From NCBI GenBank assembly GCA_041940425.1, contig JBGTSF010000011.1:1-64000 (forward strand): a DNA stretch of 64,000 nt. Direction: 5' to 3'. Of the stretch, positions 8,452 through 17,596 are shown in pieces. Positions within the stretch are counted from its first letter, which is position 1. Every line of letters starts with the position of its first letter. Under the pieces are notes generated by a model. The model ran no database searches. It saw only the letters and a program-made list of their open reading frames with translations, and had not been told where the DNA came from. A program made the position numbers and the translations under genes. Source of the stretch: DATHTS01 sp041940425. Its GTDB lineage: Bacteria; Acidobacteriota; Blastocatellia; Pyrinomonadales; Pyrinomonadaceae.

Positions 8452-8957
8452 TTGATACAATTTTTTCACTAATAACCTATTTTGCCTTATTTGGATGTTT
8501 TTTCTGTGTGTTTTCTTTAACTGTTTTAAGTCCAACGAATCTAGCCAAGAAAGTTTTAAAGGAAAATAAATGGCATTGGTTATGGCATTTATCCTGCTAC
8601 CGAAGAACATTTATCATTTTTACGGTATTTTTTCTTTTAGTGTGTATCTTTATAATAGTCGCCTCGTCAGTAGAAAATTATGAACAATCTGCTGTAATAA
8701 AAATATTGTTCTCAGGACTTACTCTAAATTTACTTGCGACAGCGATTTATGAAACTCTTCACACTTCTTCTGAATCATACAGAAATTGTTTATTCAATTC
8801 ATTGATCAATTCTACTTCTGAGGATATTGAACAAAGAGAAATAGTAAATGAGAATCGAATTGCAATTTTAGAAGCTGACAAAAAAGCGCGAAAAAATGCA
8901 ATAAATAAAATTATTAAAAAAGAACGTGACGAAATTAAAATGCAAACTAGGCATTAA
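8448..8957 (+). CDS. Membrane protein of unknown function, coupled to preceding gene
   Basis: A 169-residue protein, starting at the ATG inside the ATGA overlap with the upstream stop. It has two strong membrane helices (about residues 5-27 and 43-66), probably a third (about 75-92), and then a long charged C-terminal region likely to form a coiled coil (EQREIVNENRIAILEADKKA and beyond). The Lys-rich C terminus should face the cytoplasm. No family is recognised. AT-rich codon use matches the partner gene and differs from lon next door. Confidence 0.65.
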   Translation: MIDTIFSLITYFALFGCFFCVFSLTVLSPTNLAKKVLKENKWHWLWHLSCYRRTFIIFTVFFLLVCIFIIVASSVENYEQSAVIKILFSGLTLNLLATAIYETLHTSSESYRNCLFNSLINSTSEDIEQREIVNENRIAILEADKKARKNAINKIIKKERDEIKMQTRH

Positions 8958-8992
8958 GTCGCCATACTGTTTACACTTTAATTAAGAAAACA

Positions 8993-11416
8993 TTATTCGA
9001 TATTAGCCGAAATGTCGGTCGAAGTCTGATCGGGTGTCCAGACCTGCGGCATTTCGACGACTTCTTCGGTTTTTTCGGTTTCGAGTGCGTATCTCAAAAC
9101 TTCGTCAATCGTATCAACCGTGTGAATCGTCAAATCTTCGCGCACTTCTTCGGGAATGTCCGCCAAATCTTTTTCGTTGTCTTTCGGTAAGATGATGGTT
9201 TTCAGACCGAAACGGTGCGCGGCGAGGAGTTTTTCTTTGACGCCGCCGATCGGCAGGACTTTGCCGCGAAGCGTGATCTCGCCCGTCATCGCCACGTCGT
9301 GCCGCGCTTTTTTTCCGGTCAGAGCGGAAACCATCGCGGTCGCCATCGTGATTCCGGCGGAAGGTCCGTCTTTGGGAATCGCGCCTTCGGGAACGTGGAT
9401 GTGCAGGTCTTTGCGGTGAAAATCCTTTTGGTCAATGCCGAATTTTTCCGCCCGCCCGCGGACACAGGTCAGGGCGGCGCGCGCCGATTCCTGCATCACT
9501 TCGCCGAGTTTTCCGGTTAGCTGGACGTTTCCGCGCCCTTTGACGAGCGTCGTTTCGACCTGCAGGACGTCGCCGCCGACTTCCGTCCACGCCAAGCCGT
9601 TGACAAGACCGATTTCGGATTTTCTCGCAATATCCTGTTTGCGGAAACGGATCGTTCCCAAAAGTTCGCGCACTTTTTCCGCATCAATGACGGCGCGAAA
9701 ATCGTCTTTTGAATCCGTGATGACGAATTTTCGGGCGATTTTCCGCAGACACGAACCGATCTCGCGTTCCAGATTTCTGACGCCCGCTTCGCGCGTGTAA
9801 TGACGGATGATCTCCAGCACGCCGTCATCGGTAAATTTGATATTTTCGGCATTTAAGCCCGTGTTTTCGATCTGTTTCGGGATCAGATGGCGGTTGGCGA
9901 TTTCGCATTTTTCACGCTCGGTGTAGCCGGAAAGATGCAGAATTTCCAGACGGTCCTGGAGCGCGGGCGGAATCGTGTGCAGGACGTTCGCCGTAGCGAT
10001 AAAAAAGACATTAGACAGATCGTAATCCACATCGAGATAGTGATCGCGGAAAGTATGATTTTGTTCCGGGTCGAGAACTTCCAGAAGCGCCGACGACGGG
10101 TCGCCGCGAAAATCTTTTCCTAATTTATCAACTTCGTCCAAAAGAATAACCGGGTTGATCGTTCCGGCGCGTTTCATCAACTGCACGATCTGACCGGGCA
10201 ATGCGCCGATATATGTCCGGCGATGTCCGCGAATTTCGGCTTCGTCGTGAACGCCGCCGAGCGCGAGCCGGACGAATTTTCTGCCCGTCGCGTTGGCGAT
10301 TGATTTCCCCAAAGATGTTTTTCCGACACCCGGCGCGCCGACAAAACAAAGAATCGTGCCTTTCGGATTGTCAACCAATTGGCGAACGGCTAAGAATTCC
10401 AAAATTCTCTCTTTTATTTTTTCCAGACCGTAATGATCTTCGTTCAGAGTTTTTTCGGCTTCGATCAGATCGCCGATCTCTTCGCTTTTTTGTTTCCAGG
10501 GGACATTGATCAGCCAATCGAGATATGTGCGCGAAACCGTGCTTTCGGCGGACATCGGCGGCATCGCTTCGAGCCGCGCGAATTCCTGCAAAGCCTTTTC
10601 TCTGGCTTCTTCGGTCATTCCGGCTTCTTCGATCTTCGTTTTGAGTTCGTCGAGTTCCGCCTTATCGTCTTTGCGTCCGAGTTCTTTATGAATCGCTTTG
10701 ATCTGTTCGTTCAGATAATACTCGCGCTGGTGCTTGTCCATCTGTTTTTTCGTGCGCGATTGGATGGTGCGGTCTAATTGGCGTTTTTCGATCTCGACTT
10801 CGAGAATGTTAATCAATTTTTGCAGACGTTCCTGCACAGAAAAAGTCTCCAGCAATTCCTGTTTTTCTTCGACCGCGATGCGCAGATGCGAACTCATCGC
10901 GTCGGCGATCTGTCCGGCGGAAATTCCTCTTAGTGATGCGTGAAGCGCGTCGGTATAGGCGTCGGGCGAAACACGAAGAAATTGTTCGACCAGATTATGA
11001 ATTTTCTGCAAAAGCCCGTCGGTGCGGTAGCCCGATTCGTCAATCGAGGGAACTTTTCTAACGTGCGCGTAAAACATTCCGTCCGCGTCCTGTTCGACCT
11101 TTACGGATTGCCCGCGTTCGCGTCCTTCGACGACGACCTTGATTTGACCGTTTTCCTGTCTCTGTGCCTGCAGAATTCTGCCCAAAGTTCCGATTTTATA
11201 AATTTCGTCCGCCGCGGGCTCGTCAACCGTCGCGTCGTGCTGTGTGGCGAGGAAAATATTCTTATCGCCGGACATCGCTTTTTCTAATGCCTGAACCGAA
11301 CTCGGACGACCGATCTTAAATGCTACTTTGGTAAAAGGAAAAATAACTACGTCGCGGATCGGCACCATCGGAAAACGTTTTAAATCCGTCGGCATTTCAT
11401 CTGAAAATTCTTGCAT
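8993..11416 (-). CDS. lon: ATP-dependent protease Lon
   Basis: This cytoplasmic serine protease degrades damaged and regulatory proteins. At 807 residues it has the usual LonA length. The N-terminal substrate-binding domain begins PMVPIRDVVIFP, the AAA+ domain has Walker A GAPGVGKTS and Walker B ILLDEVDK, and the S16 protease domain has the catalytic Ser in KDGPSAGIT and Lys in LPIGGVKEK. It is the last gene of the tig-clpP-clpX-lon block, but a terminator after clpX suggests its own promoter in 11417-11524. The short C-terminal tail past the protease domain is acidic. Confidence 0.97.
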   Translation of the reverse strand: MQEFSDEMPTDLKRFPMVPIRDVVIFPFTKVAFKIGRPSSVQALEKAMSGDKNIFLATQHDATVDEPAADEIYKIGTLGRILQAQRQENGQIKVVVEGRERGQSVKVEQDADGMFYAHVRKVPSIDESGYRTDGLLQKIHNLVEQFLRVSPDAYTDALHASLRGISAGQIADAMSSHLRIAVEEKQELLETFSVQERLQKLINILEVEIEKRQLDRTIQSRTKKQMDKHQREYYLNEQIKAIHKELGRKDDKAELDELKTKIEEAGMTEEAREKALQEFARLEAMPPMSAESTVSRTYLDWLINVPWKQKSEEIGDLIEAEKTLNEDHYGLEKIKERILEFLAVRQLVDNPKGTILCFVGAPGVGKTSLGKSIANATGRKFVRLALGGVHDEAEIRGHRRTYIGALPGQIVQLMKRAGTINPVILLDEVDKLGKDFRGDPSSALLEVLDPEQNHTFRDHYLDVDYDLSNVFFIATANVLHTIPPALQDRLEILHLSGYTEREKCEIANRHLIPKQIENTGLNAENIKFTDDGVLEIIRHYTREAGVRNLEREIGSCLRKIARKFVITDSKDDFRAVIDAEKVRELLGTIRFRKQDIARKSEIGLVNGLAWTEVGGDVLQVETTLVKGRGNVQLTGKLGEVMQESARAALTCVRGRAEKFGIDQKDFHRKDLHIHVPEGAIPKDGPSAGITMATAMVSALTGKKARHDVAMTGEITLRGKVLPIGGVKEKLLAAHRFGLKTIILPKDNEKDLADIPEEVREDLTIHTVDTIDEVLRYALETEKTEEVVEMPQVWTPDQTSTDISANIE

Positions 11417-11524
11417 ATTGGTTTTTTTCTCACTCGCGGATATTTTGCTGAATTAGTAAATTGTTATTAACTCTGAGATTTTAATTTTATTTTAGAACAT
11501 CGGCGGCGTGAATTGCTAGCTTGA

Positions 11525-11559
11525 AACAAAAAAATGCGGATAAATTTTCTACCCGCATT
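11525..11559 (-). terminator. Intrinsic terminator between clpX and lon
   Basis: On the minus strand AATGCGG and CCGCATT form a stem around a 13-base loop, followed by TTTTTTTG. It lies 25 bases after the clpX stop, so most transcripts of the tig-clpPX unit should end before lon. Confidence 0.7.
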
Positions 11560-11583
11560 GATAATTTTTAAATAGAAAATAAT

Positions 11584-12825
11584 TTACGCCGCTTCTTCGA
11601 CACGGCTGATGACATCGAACACGGGAGCTTTTTTCTCGACCATATCTTTTGTGATAACCAATTCTTTAACACGCTTTTGCGACGGCATTTCATACATCGG
11701 TTCGAGCAGGATTTCTTCCATGATCATCATCAAACCGCGCGCGCCGACCTTTCGTTTATAAGCTTCGTGCGCGATGGCTTTGACGGCATCGTCGGTGAAC
11801 TTCAGGCGCACGTTGTCGAATTCGAATTTACGCTGGTATTGTTTGATGAGCGCGTTTTTCGGTTCGGTCAGAATTTTAACGAGCGCAGATTCATCCAATT
11901 CGTGCAGACTGCCGAGAACGGGCAGGCGACCGACGAATTCGGGAATCAAGCCGTAATGAATCAGGTCTTCCGGCTCTAATTTGTTGATCGCTTCGGTCTG
12001 ACGTTGTTTGTTGGTCTTAACGTCCGCCTGAAAACCGAGCGATTTATTACGCATCCGTTTTTCGACGACCTTTTCCAGACCGATGAACGCGCCGCCGCAG
12101 ATAAACAGAATATTCGTCGTGTCAACCGGAATAAATTCCTGCTGGGGATGTTTTCGACCGCCGCCCTGCTGGGGAATGTTGGCGACCGTTCCTTCCAGAA
12201 TTTTCAAGAGTGCCTGCTGAACGCCTTCGCCGGAAACGTCGCGCGTGATCGAAGGATTGTCGTCCTTGCGGCAAATCTTGTCTATCTCGTCAACGTAAAT
12301 GATTCCGGTCTGCGCTTTCTCGACATCGTTTCCGGCTGACTGCAAAAGCCGCAGAATGATGTTTTCCACATCTTCGCCGACATAACCGGCTTCGGTCAGA
12401 GTCGTCGCGTCAACAATGCAGAAGGGAACTTTTAAGATTCGCGCGAGAGTCTGCGCGAGAAGGGTTTTACCTGTTCCGGTCGGACCGATGAGCAGAATAT
12501 TCGATTTCTGCAGTTCGACATCCGTCCGGCGTTTCGCCATTTCGATTCGTTTATAGTGCTGATAGACGGCGACCGACAGACGTTTTTTCGTTTCGTCCTG
12601 CCCGATGACGTATTCGTCCAGGAACGCCTTTATCTCCTGCGGCTTCGGCAGAGTGTTGCGCGCCGTCGCGGTTTCGGCGTTTTCGTCGTCGTTGATGATC
12701 TCCAGACAGATGTCAATACATTCGTTGCAAATGTAAACATTCGGTCCGGCGATCAATTTCTTGACCTCGTTCTGCGATTTCCCGCAAAACGAACATCTCA
12801 AAAGTTCTTCAAATCGTAAAGGCAT
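11584..12825 (-). CDS. clpX: ATP-dependent Clp protease ATPase subunit ClpX
   Basis: This AAA+ unfoldase feeds substrates to ClpP. The 413-residue protein has the N-terminal C4 zinc-binding domain (CSFC near residue 11 and CNEC near 34) that dimerises and binds adaptors. Walker A GPTGTGKT and Walker B IIYVDEIDK follow. A pore-loop G-Y-V-G sequence lies in EAGYVGEDV, and there is an I-G-F/L-type ClpP-contact loop (FIGLEKVV/SLGF region). It lies downstream of clpP, separated by a heptamer-repeat hairpin of 83 bases. Confidence 0.97.
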   Translation of the reverse strand: MPLRFEELLRCSFCGKSQNEVKKLIAGPNVYICNECIDICLEIINDDENAETATARNTLPKPQEIKAFLDEYVIGQDETKKRLSVAVYQHYKRIEMAKRRTDVELQKSNILLIGPTGTGKTLLAQTLARILKVPFCIVDATTLTEAGYVGEDVENIILRLLQSAGNDVEKAQTGIIYVDEIDKICRKDDNPSITRDVSGEGVQQALLKILEGTVANIPQQGGGRKHPQQEFIPVDTTNILFICGGAFIGLEKVVEKRMRNKSLGFQADVKTNKQRQTEAINKLEPEDLIHYGLIPEFVGRLPVLGSLHELDESALVKILTEPKNALIKQYQRKFEFDNVRLKFTDDAVKAIAHEAYKRKVGARGLMMIMEEILLEPMYEMPSQKRVKELVITKDMVEKKAPVFDVISRVEEAA

Positions 12826-12829
12826 AGAT

Positions 12830-12903
12830 AATGAGTTGTGAGTTATGAGTTGTGAGTTATGAGTTAAAAACCAGCAAACTCACAACTCGCAACTCGCAAC
12901 TCT
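12830..12903. repeat. Heptanucleotide repeat hairpin between clpP and clpX
   Basis: The left arm holds five copies of TGAGTTG/TGAGTTA and the right arm holds ACTCACA and ACTCGCA copies, so the arms pair with each other around a 10-base loop. Period is exactly 7 bases. It fills the whole gap between the clpX start and the clpP stop. Confidence 0.85.
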
Positions 12904-12908
12904 ATAAA

Positions 12909-13493
12909 CTATTCTCGGTGTTCGATTACTTCGTCAATCAAACCGTATTCTTTTGCCTGAACGGGCGACATGATGCGGTCGCGTTCGACATCTTCTTCGA
13001 CTTTTTCAAAGTCCTGTCCGGTATGATGCGACAGAATACGCGAAGTCATCTCGCGCATCCGAAGGATTTCTTCCGCCATGATACGAACGTCGGTCGCTTG
13101 TCCCGACGCGCCGCCCGACGGCTGATGAATCAAAATTCTGGAATGCGGAAGCGCAAAGCGTTTGCCTTTCGTTCCTGCCGCCAGCAAAAGCGCGCCCATC
13201 GAAGCGCATTGCCCCACGCAGATCGTCGTTACATCGTTTTTGATAAACTGCATCGTGTCGTAAATCGCCATTCCGGCGGTGATCGAACCGCCCGGCGAGT
13301 TGATATACAGATTGATATCGCGTTCCGGGTCTTCGGCTTCGAGGAACAGAAGCTGTGCGACCAGAAGATTAGCGATCATATCGTCAATCGGCGTGCCGAT
13401 AAAGATGATGCTGTCTTTCAAAAGTCTGGAATAAATGTCGAAAGCGCGTTCGCCCCGCGAAGTTTGCTCGACAACCATTGGTACTAAAGCCAT
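12909..13493 (-). CDS. clpP: ATP-dependent Clp protease proteolytic subunit ClpP
   Basis: This tetradecameric serine protease works with ClpX. The 194-residue protein has the full catalytic triad at the classical positions: S98 in GQCASMGA, H123 in LIHQPSGG and D172 in ERDRIMS. The start MALVPMVVEQTSRGER matches the usual propeptide-processing region, and GAGAGAAATT before the ATG is a fair ribosome site. It belongs to the tig-clpP-clpX block. Confidence 0.97.
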   Translation of the reverse strand: MALVPMVVEQTSRGERAFDIYSRLLKDSIIFIGTPIDDMIANLLVAQLLFLEAEDPERDINLYINSPGGSITAGMAIYDTMQFIKNDVTTICVGQCASMGALLLAAGTKGKRFALPHSRILIHQPSGGASGQATDVRIMAEEILRMREMTSRILSHHTGQDFEKVEEDVERDRIMSPVQAKEYGLIDEVIEHRE

Positions 13494-13641
13494 AATTTCT
13501 CTCTCTTGTGAATTAATTAATAAATTGGTTTAACGAATTGGAGATAAATTGTGTAAGCAAACGGCTCTTGCCGACTGCTTTGATTTTACAAATTATCTCC
13601 GAAAATGCAAATCCGAATAAAAAAATAATTTGATTCCGACC

Positions 13642-13769
13642 GGAGCGCAAGCAGCCTTGCTTGCCAGATTGCGAAAGCAATCTAAAAAATTCGACTTAAG
13701 GTCAAGTTGAATTTAGTCACACTTCATTAGCGTTTTTCAAACGCTGGCAAGCAAGGCTGCTTGCGCTCC
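13642..13769. repeat. REP-like element with perfect 26-bp inverted ends
   Basis: GGAGCGCAAGCAGCCTTGCT begins a 26-base arm (13642-13667) that is repeated exactly in inverted orientation at 13744-13769. Two small hairpins lie inside (ATTGC-GAAA-GCAAT at 13668-13683 and AGCG...CGCT near 13729-13745). It occupies the 309-base gap between tig and clpP, in which no gene is visible. A non-autonomous REP/BIME or small MITE is likely. Confidence 0.75.
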
Positions 13770-13802
13770 AGTTAGTTTCTTACGAATTTATTCAAACAAC
13801 CT

Positions 13803-15263
13803 TTATTCTTCGGATTCGCCCGCTTTTTTGCTTTTGCCCTTCGGCTCTTTTTTCTTTTTCGCCTTCGGTTTTTCTTCCGTTTCGGCTGAAACTGTTTCTT
13901 CGGCTTCGCTTTCGGTCAGAGCAGATTCCTGACCTTCCTGGTTCGGCTCGATCCATTCGCCGTCGGTGACTTTCGCTTTTTCGATCAACGCTTCGATAGC
14001 TTTTCGCGTTCGCAGATTGTTGGAAATTTCCGTTTCGGCGTTTTGATTTTGCTGGAACGATTTTTTGATCTCTTCGACGGTCGTGCCGTAATAATCAGCC
14101 ATTTTTTGAATTTCTTCATTGACTTCATCCGGCGTAACTTCGATGTTTTCCTTATCGGCGATCTTTTCCAGAAGCATCGCGCCGCGCACGTCGCGTTCGG
14201 CTTGCGTTTTCATCTGCTCGTAAACCATCTGGACAAAATCCTTCTCGACCTTGCTCAGATCAACGCCGCGCTGTGCGAGATCCTGCGCGAAATTGTTCAG
14301 AAGATTTCGCGCCTGAACGTCAATCAAAGCGTTCGGCACTTCAAACTCGTTTTTCTCGATGAGTTTCGCAATCGCGTCAACTCGCAGACGCGCGTTCGCG
14401 TCCGATTCGGAATAGCTTTGCAAATCTTCGCGCAGTTTCTTACGCAAATCTTCCATCGAATCGAAACCTTCGTCCAAGCTCTGCGCCCATTCATCATTTA
14501 ATTCGGGAAGCTCGACCTGTCCGACCGATTTGATCTTCGCTTTATAATTAACGGTTTTTCCCGCCAAACCCTGCGACGAAAAATCTTCCGGGTAAGAGAT
14601 CGTAAATTCTTTCTCCTCGTCTTCTTCGACGCCGACCAGATTTTCCGTGAACGCTTTTTCGATGGTTTGATCGCCGAGCGGAATTTCCAGATCGTTAGCC
14701 GAGATCGGTTCGGTTTCGGGTTCGCCCTCGAAAGTTCCTTCGAGGTCAACGAGAACCGTATCGCCTTCTTCGGATTTGCGACCTTCGACCGGGATCAGCG
14801 CGGCTGATTGCTGGCGGCGTTCAGCGATGATGTCTTCGACTTGCGCGTCTTCGACCGGTCGGACGCGGCGCGTAACTTCGATGCCTTCGTAATCCGGTTC
14901 GGGAATTTCCGGCATCACGTCGAAATGCACGCTGATCGTCACGGGCTGCGAGCCGTTCAGTTTTAAATTCTGTTGGTCTTCGAGATGAACGTGCGGTTCA
15001 TTAAGCGGCGAAAGATTATGTTCCTGAATCGCTTCGGTAATTTTTGCGGGAAGCAACTGCTGAAGAGTTTCCTGATTTATTTCGTCCTTAAAACGCAAAC
15101 GCACGACATCCAGCGGCGCGAAGCCTTTGCGGAAACCCGGAACGTTCGCCTGCTTGGCGTATTTGTTGCTGACCTTGTTATAAACTTCGCGCACTGTTTC
15201 GGGCGCGATCTCGATTCTAATTTCTCTCTGTGTCGGAGAAACTTCTTTTAATTCTGTGTTCAT
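13803..15263 (-). CDS. tig: Trigger factor (ribosome-bound chaperone)
   Basis: This ribosome-associated chaperone and peptidyl-prolyl isomerase helps new proteins fold. The 486-residue protein has the N-terminal ribosome-binding domain with the signature G-F-R-K-G (NVPGFRKGFAP, about residue 40-50), a central FKBP-type domain (EEGDTVLVDLEGTFEG, about 165-245) and a helical C-terminal domain. It ends in an extra low-complexity tail rich in Glu, Lys and Ala (about 435-486) that most trigger factors lack. It is the first gene of the tig-clpP-clpX block. Confidence 0.95.
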   Translation of the reverse strand: MNTELKEVSPTQREIRIEIAPETVREVYNKVSNKYAKQANVPGFRKGFAPLDVVRLRFKDEINQETLQQLLPAKITEAIQEHNLSPLNEPHVHLEDQQNLKLNGSQPVTISVHFDVMPEIPEPDYEGIEVTRRVRPVEDAQVEDIIAERRQQSAALIPVEGRKSEEGDTVLVDLEGTFEGEPETEPISANDLEIPLGDQTIEKAFTENLVGVEEDEEKEFTISYPEDFSSQGLAGKTVNYKAKIKSVGQVELPELNDEWAQSLDEGFDSMEDLRKKLREDLQSYSESDANARLRVDAIAKLIEKNEFEVPNALIDVQARNLLNNFAQDLAQRGVDLSKVEKDFVQMVYEQMKTQAERDVRGAMLLEKIADKENIEVTPDEVNEEIQKMADYYGTTVEEIKKSFQQNQNAETEISNNLRTRKAIEALIEKAKVTDGEWIEPNQEGQESALTESEAEETVSAETEEKPKAKKKKEPKGKSKKAGESEE

Positions 15264-15378
15264 TTTTATAAAATTTTCGTGTCTTAAATTTGTTTTTTAA
15301 CTAAAAAAAGAATAACCAACTCGGCTTTAAATGTCGAATAGATGCTTTTAATGTAAAAGGGTTGGAATCTATAAAGGG

Positions 15379-15413
15379 AAAAAGCGATTTCCGAAAACAG
15401 AAACCGCTTTTTT
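15379..15413 (-). terminator. Intrinsic terminator after tRNA-Leu
   Basis: AAAAAGCG-A-TTTC pairs with GAAA-C-CGCTTTTTT with one mismatch. On the minus strand it lies 19 bases past the 3' end of tRNA-Leu and ends in T residues. Confidence 0.75.
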
Positions 15414-15431
15414 AATTTAATAAACTGAAAA

Positions 15432-15513
15432 TGCCGAGGGCGAGACTCGAACTCGCACGCCTTGCGGCACAGGCTCCTAAGACCTGCGTGGCTGCCAATT
15501 TCACCACCTCGGC
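15432..15513 (-). tRNA. tRNA-Leu (anticodon UAG)
   Basis: The minus strand gives a class II tRNA. The acceptor GCCGAGG pairs with CCTCGGC, the anticodon arm CAGGT-CTTAGGA-GCCTG presents UAG, a long variable arm (GCC GCAA GGC) is present, and the T arm is TGCGAG-TTCGAGT-CTCGC. The discriminator is A. CCA is not encoded, unlike the tRNA-Lys gene. Confidence 0.97.
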
Positions 15514-15543
15514 AAAAATACTCTCAAATTTTCAACAAAATCG

Positions 15544-15572
15544 AATGTAGCGAATAAGAAAAAATTTGTCTA
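15544..15572 (-). promoter_or_regulatory. Putative promoter of tRNA-Leu
   Basis: On the minus strand TAGACA (5 of 6 matches) is followed after 17 bases by TACATT (4 of 6). The predicted start is about 20-25 bases before the mature tRNA end. Confidence 0.5.
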
Positions 15573-15584
15573 GGAACAAGCGAT

Positions 15585-15860
15585 TTATTTATCCAAAGTC
15601 TTTTTCTTGTATTCCTCCAATGCGCGGTCGAGATTCTGCATTTCGGCGATGCCGACCGGTTTTTTCTCTTCGAGCTGCGGCGGTTCGTCTTCATCGTCGC
15701 CCGACAGGAATAATTTATAACCCGCATAGCCGCCGAGCAGAATGATGCCGATGATAACCGCATACCACAAAAGTCCGGCGAGGATTCCGAAAATCCAGAA
15801 CAAAAGATAAAAACCGACTCCGAGGATCAGCAAAAAAAGCAGAAATTTCCAAAAACTCAT
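15585..15860 (-). CDS. Small membrane protein of unknown function
   Basis: A 91-residue protein. The start is set at the ATG preceded by AAGGAGTTTTTTATT; a longer frame exists upstream but lacks such a site. Residues 3-50 are almost wholly hydrophobic and likely make two membrane helices (FLLFLLILGVGFYLLFWIFG and WYAVIIGIILLGGYAGY). The rest is a charged cytoplasmic tail with DDEDEPP and a helix at the end. It lies head to head with murE. No family is recognised. Confidence 0.75.
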   Translation of the reverse strand: MSFWKFLLFLLILGVGFYLLFWIFGILAGLLWYAVIIGIILLGGYAGYKLFLSGDDEDEPPQLEEKKPVGIAEMQNLDRALEEYKKKTLDK

Positions 15861-15968
15861 AATAAAAAACTCCTTCGATTTTAATGATACAGCATTTCGC
15901 AAAAACGGTTCAAAATCGCTATAATCCAAACGAATTTCATTTTAGAAAAGTTTGAGGAAAAAAAAGCT

Positions 15969-17462
15969 TTGAGTTTTCAGAATGCAACGGTCGGCGAAGT
16001 CGCCGAAAAGATTAACGCCGAACTTTACGGCGAAAAAGACGCGCTCGTTACGGACGTAACGCACGATTCGCGGCAGGCGACGGGCGGTTTTCTTTTTACG
16101 GCGATTCGCGGTCTGACGATGGACGGGCATCGTTTTGTTGACGACGTTATGCGGCGCGGGGCGGTTGGCGTGATATCGGAATTAAGTCCGCCCGAAGGTT
16201 TTCAAGGCGCGTGGCTCAAAGTCGAAAATGCGCGGGCGGCGATGGCGCACGCGGCGGATGTCATAAACGGCGAGCCTTCGGAAAAATTAAAACTCGTCGG
16301 CATCACCGGAACTAACGGCAAAACGACGACGACCTATCTTTGTTTCGCGCTCGCGGAATCAGCCGGAGAAAAAGCGGCGATGCTGACGACGGTCGAATAC
16401 CGCATCGGCGAAAAAAGCGAACCCGCCGTTCGCACCACACCCGAAGCGTCTGACACCAATCGCTTTTTGCGCGAAGCGGTTGACGAGGGCTGCGAAATGG
16501 CGGTGATGGAAACCTCTTCGCAAGCCGTACATCTTCATCGGTGTGATTTTCTGGATTTTAAGACGGTCGTTTTTACCAATCTGACGCGCGATCATCTCGA
16601 TTATCACGGGACGATGGAAAATTATTTCGACGCGAAAAAGATGCTTTTCGACGGGCGGACAGGAAGCAAGCCGGAATCGAGCGTGATAAATATTGACGAC
16701 GGCTGGGGCATGAAACTGGCAAAAGAATTAAAGGCAAACGGGCAGAGAGTCGTAACTTTCGCGCAAAATACAAATGCCGATTTGACGGCGGAAAAAATCG
16801 AAGTTTCGCTTTTGAAAGGCACTTCGTTTTTGCTCAAAACGCCGCAGGGCGAAAGGGAAATCACATCTCCTTTAGTTGGAAAACCGCACGTTTACAATAT
16901 GCTTTCGGCGACTGCCGTCGCATTGGAATTGGGTTATGATTTGGATTCGATTGAAAAAGGTTTAAGCAAATGCGTCGGCGCACCCGGTCGTTTCGAGCGT
17001 GTGCCGCACGACGGCGATTTTGCCGTCGTCGTGGATTACGCGCATTCGGACGACGCGCTTTTAAATACTTTGAAAACGGCACGTGATCTGACAAAAGGAA
17101 GAATCATCACCGTTTTCGGCTGCGGCGGCGACCGCGATAAAACAAAACGCGCGCCGATGGGCGAAGTCGCCGGAAGAAACAGCGATCTCGTCATCGCCAC
17201 CTCGGACAATCCGCGCACGGAAAACCCTTTGCAAATCATAGCGGAGATAGAAGCGGGTTTGAAAAATACGAATTGCCCGTATCAGATCATCTCCGACCGC
17301 CGCGAAGCGATCTTTCAGGCAATCGCCAAAGCCAAACCGAACGATGTCGTCATCATCGCCGGGAAAGGTCACGAAACCTACCAGATCGTCGGCAATGAAA
17401 AATATCATTTCGACGACCGCGAGGTCGCTCTTGACGCTTTACGGGCGTTGGAAGAAAGGTAA
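15969..17462 (+). CDS. murE: UDP-MurNAc-tripeptide synthetase MurE
   Basis: This enzyme adds the third amino acid to the peptidoglycan precursor UDP-MurNAc-L-Ala-D-Glu, using ATP in the cytoplasm. The 497-residue protein has the ATP loop GTNGKTTT, the TTPEASD substrate motif and ETSSQAVHLHR. The DNPR motif in TSDNPRTENP marks enzymes that use meso-diaminopimelate, so the wall is of the Gram-negative type. The start is a TTG codon after the strong ribosome site GAGGAAAA. The gene stands outside a dcw cluster. Confidence 0.95.
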   Translation: MSFQNATVGEVAEKINAELYGEKDALVTDVTHDSRQATGGFLFTAIRGLTMDGHRFVDDVMRRGAVGVISELSPPEGFQGAWLKVENARAAMAHAADVINGEPSEKLKLVGITGTNGKTTTTYLCFALAESAGEKAAMLTTVEYRIGEKSEPAVRTTPEASDTNRFLREAVDEGCEMAVMETSSQAVHLHRCDFLDFKTVVFTNLTRDHLDYHGTMENYFDAKKMLFDGRTGSKPESSVINIDDGWGMKLAKELKANGQRVVTFAQNTNADLTAEKIEVSLLKGTSFLLKTPQGEREITSPLVGKPHVYNMLSATAVALELGYDLDSIEKGLSKCVGAPGRFERVPHDGDFAVVVDYAHSDDALLNTLKTARDLTKGRIITVFGCGGDRDKTKRAPMGEVAGRNSDLVIATSDNPRTENPLQIIAEIEAGLKNTNCPYQIISDRREAIFQAIAKAKPNDVVIIAGKGHETYQIVGNEKYHFDDREVALDALRALEER

Positions 17463-17491
17463 AGAAAACTTCAGCCGGCAAAGTGAAATCG

Positions 17492-17529
17492 AAAATAGAA
17501 CGCTTTTTTGCTGGCGTTCTATTTTTTTT
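17492..17529 (+). terminator. Intrinsic terminator of murE
   Basis: AAAATAGAACGC pairs with GCGTTCTATTTT around a 10-base loop and runs into eight T residues. Confidence 0.85.
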
Positions 17530-17596
17530 GGTCTTTATTGACTCTTTTCTCAAGTTAGGGCGTAAATTATGTCATAACAACATTTATGCTGAAAGA

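Noticed and set aside
12852..13487. 211-codon frame opposite clpP
   Set aside because: Shadow of clpP that begins inside the heptamer hairpin.
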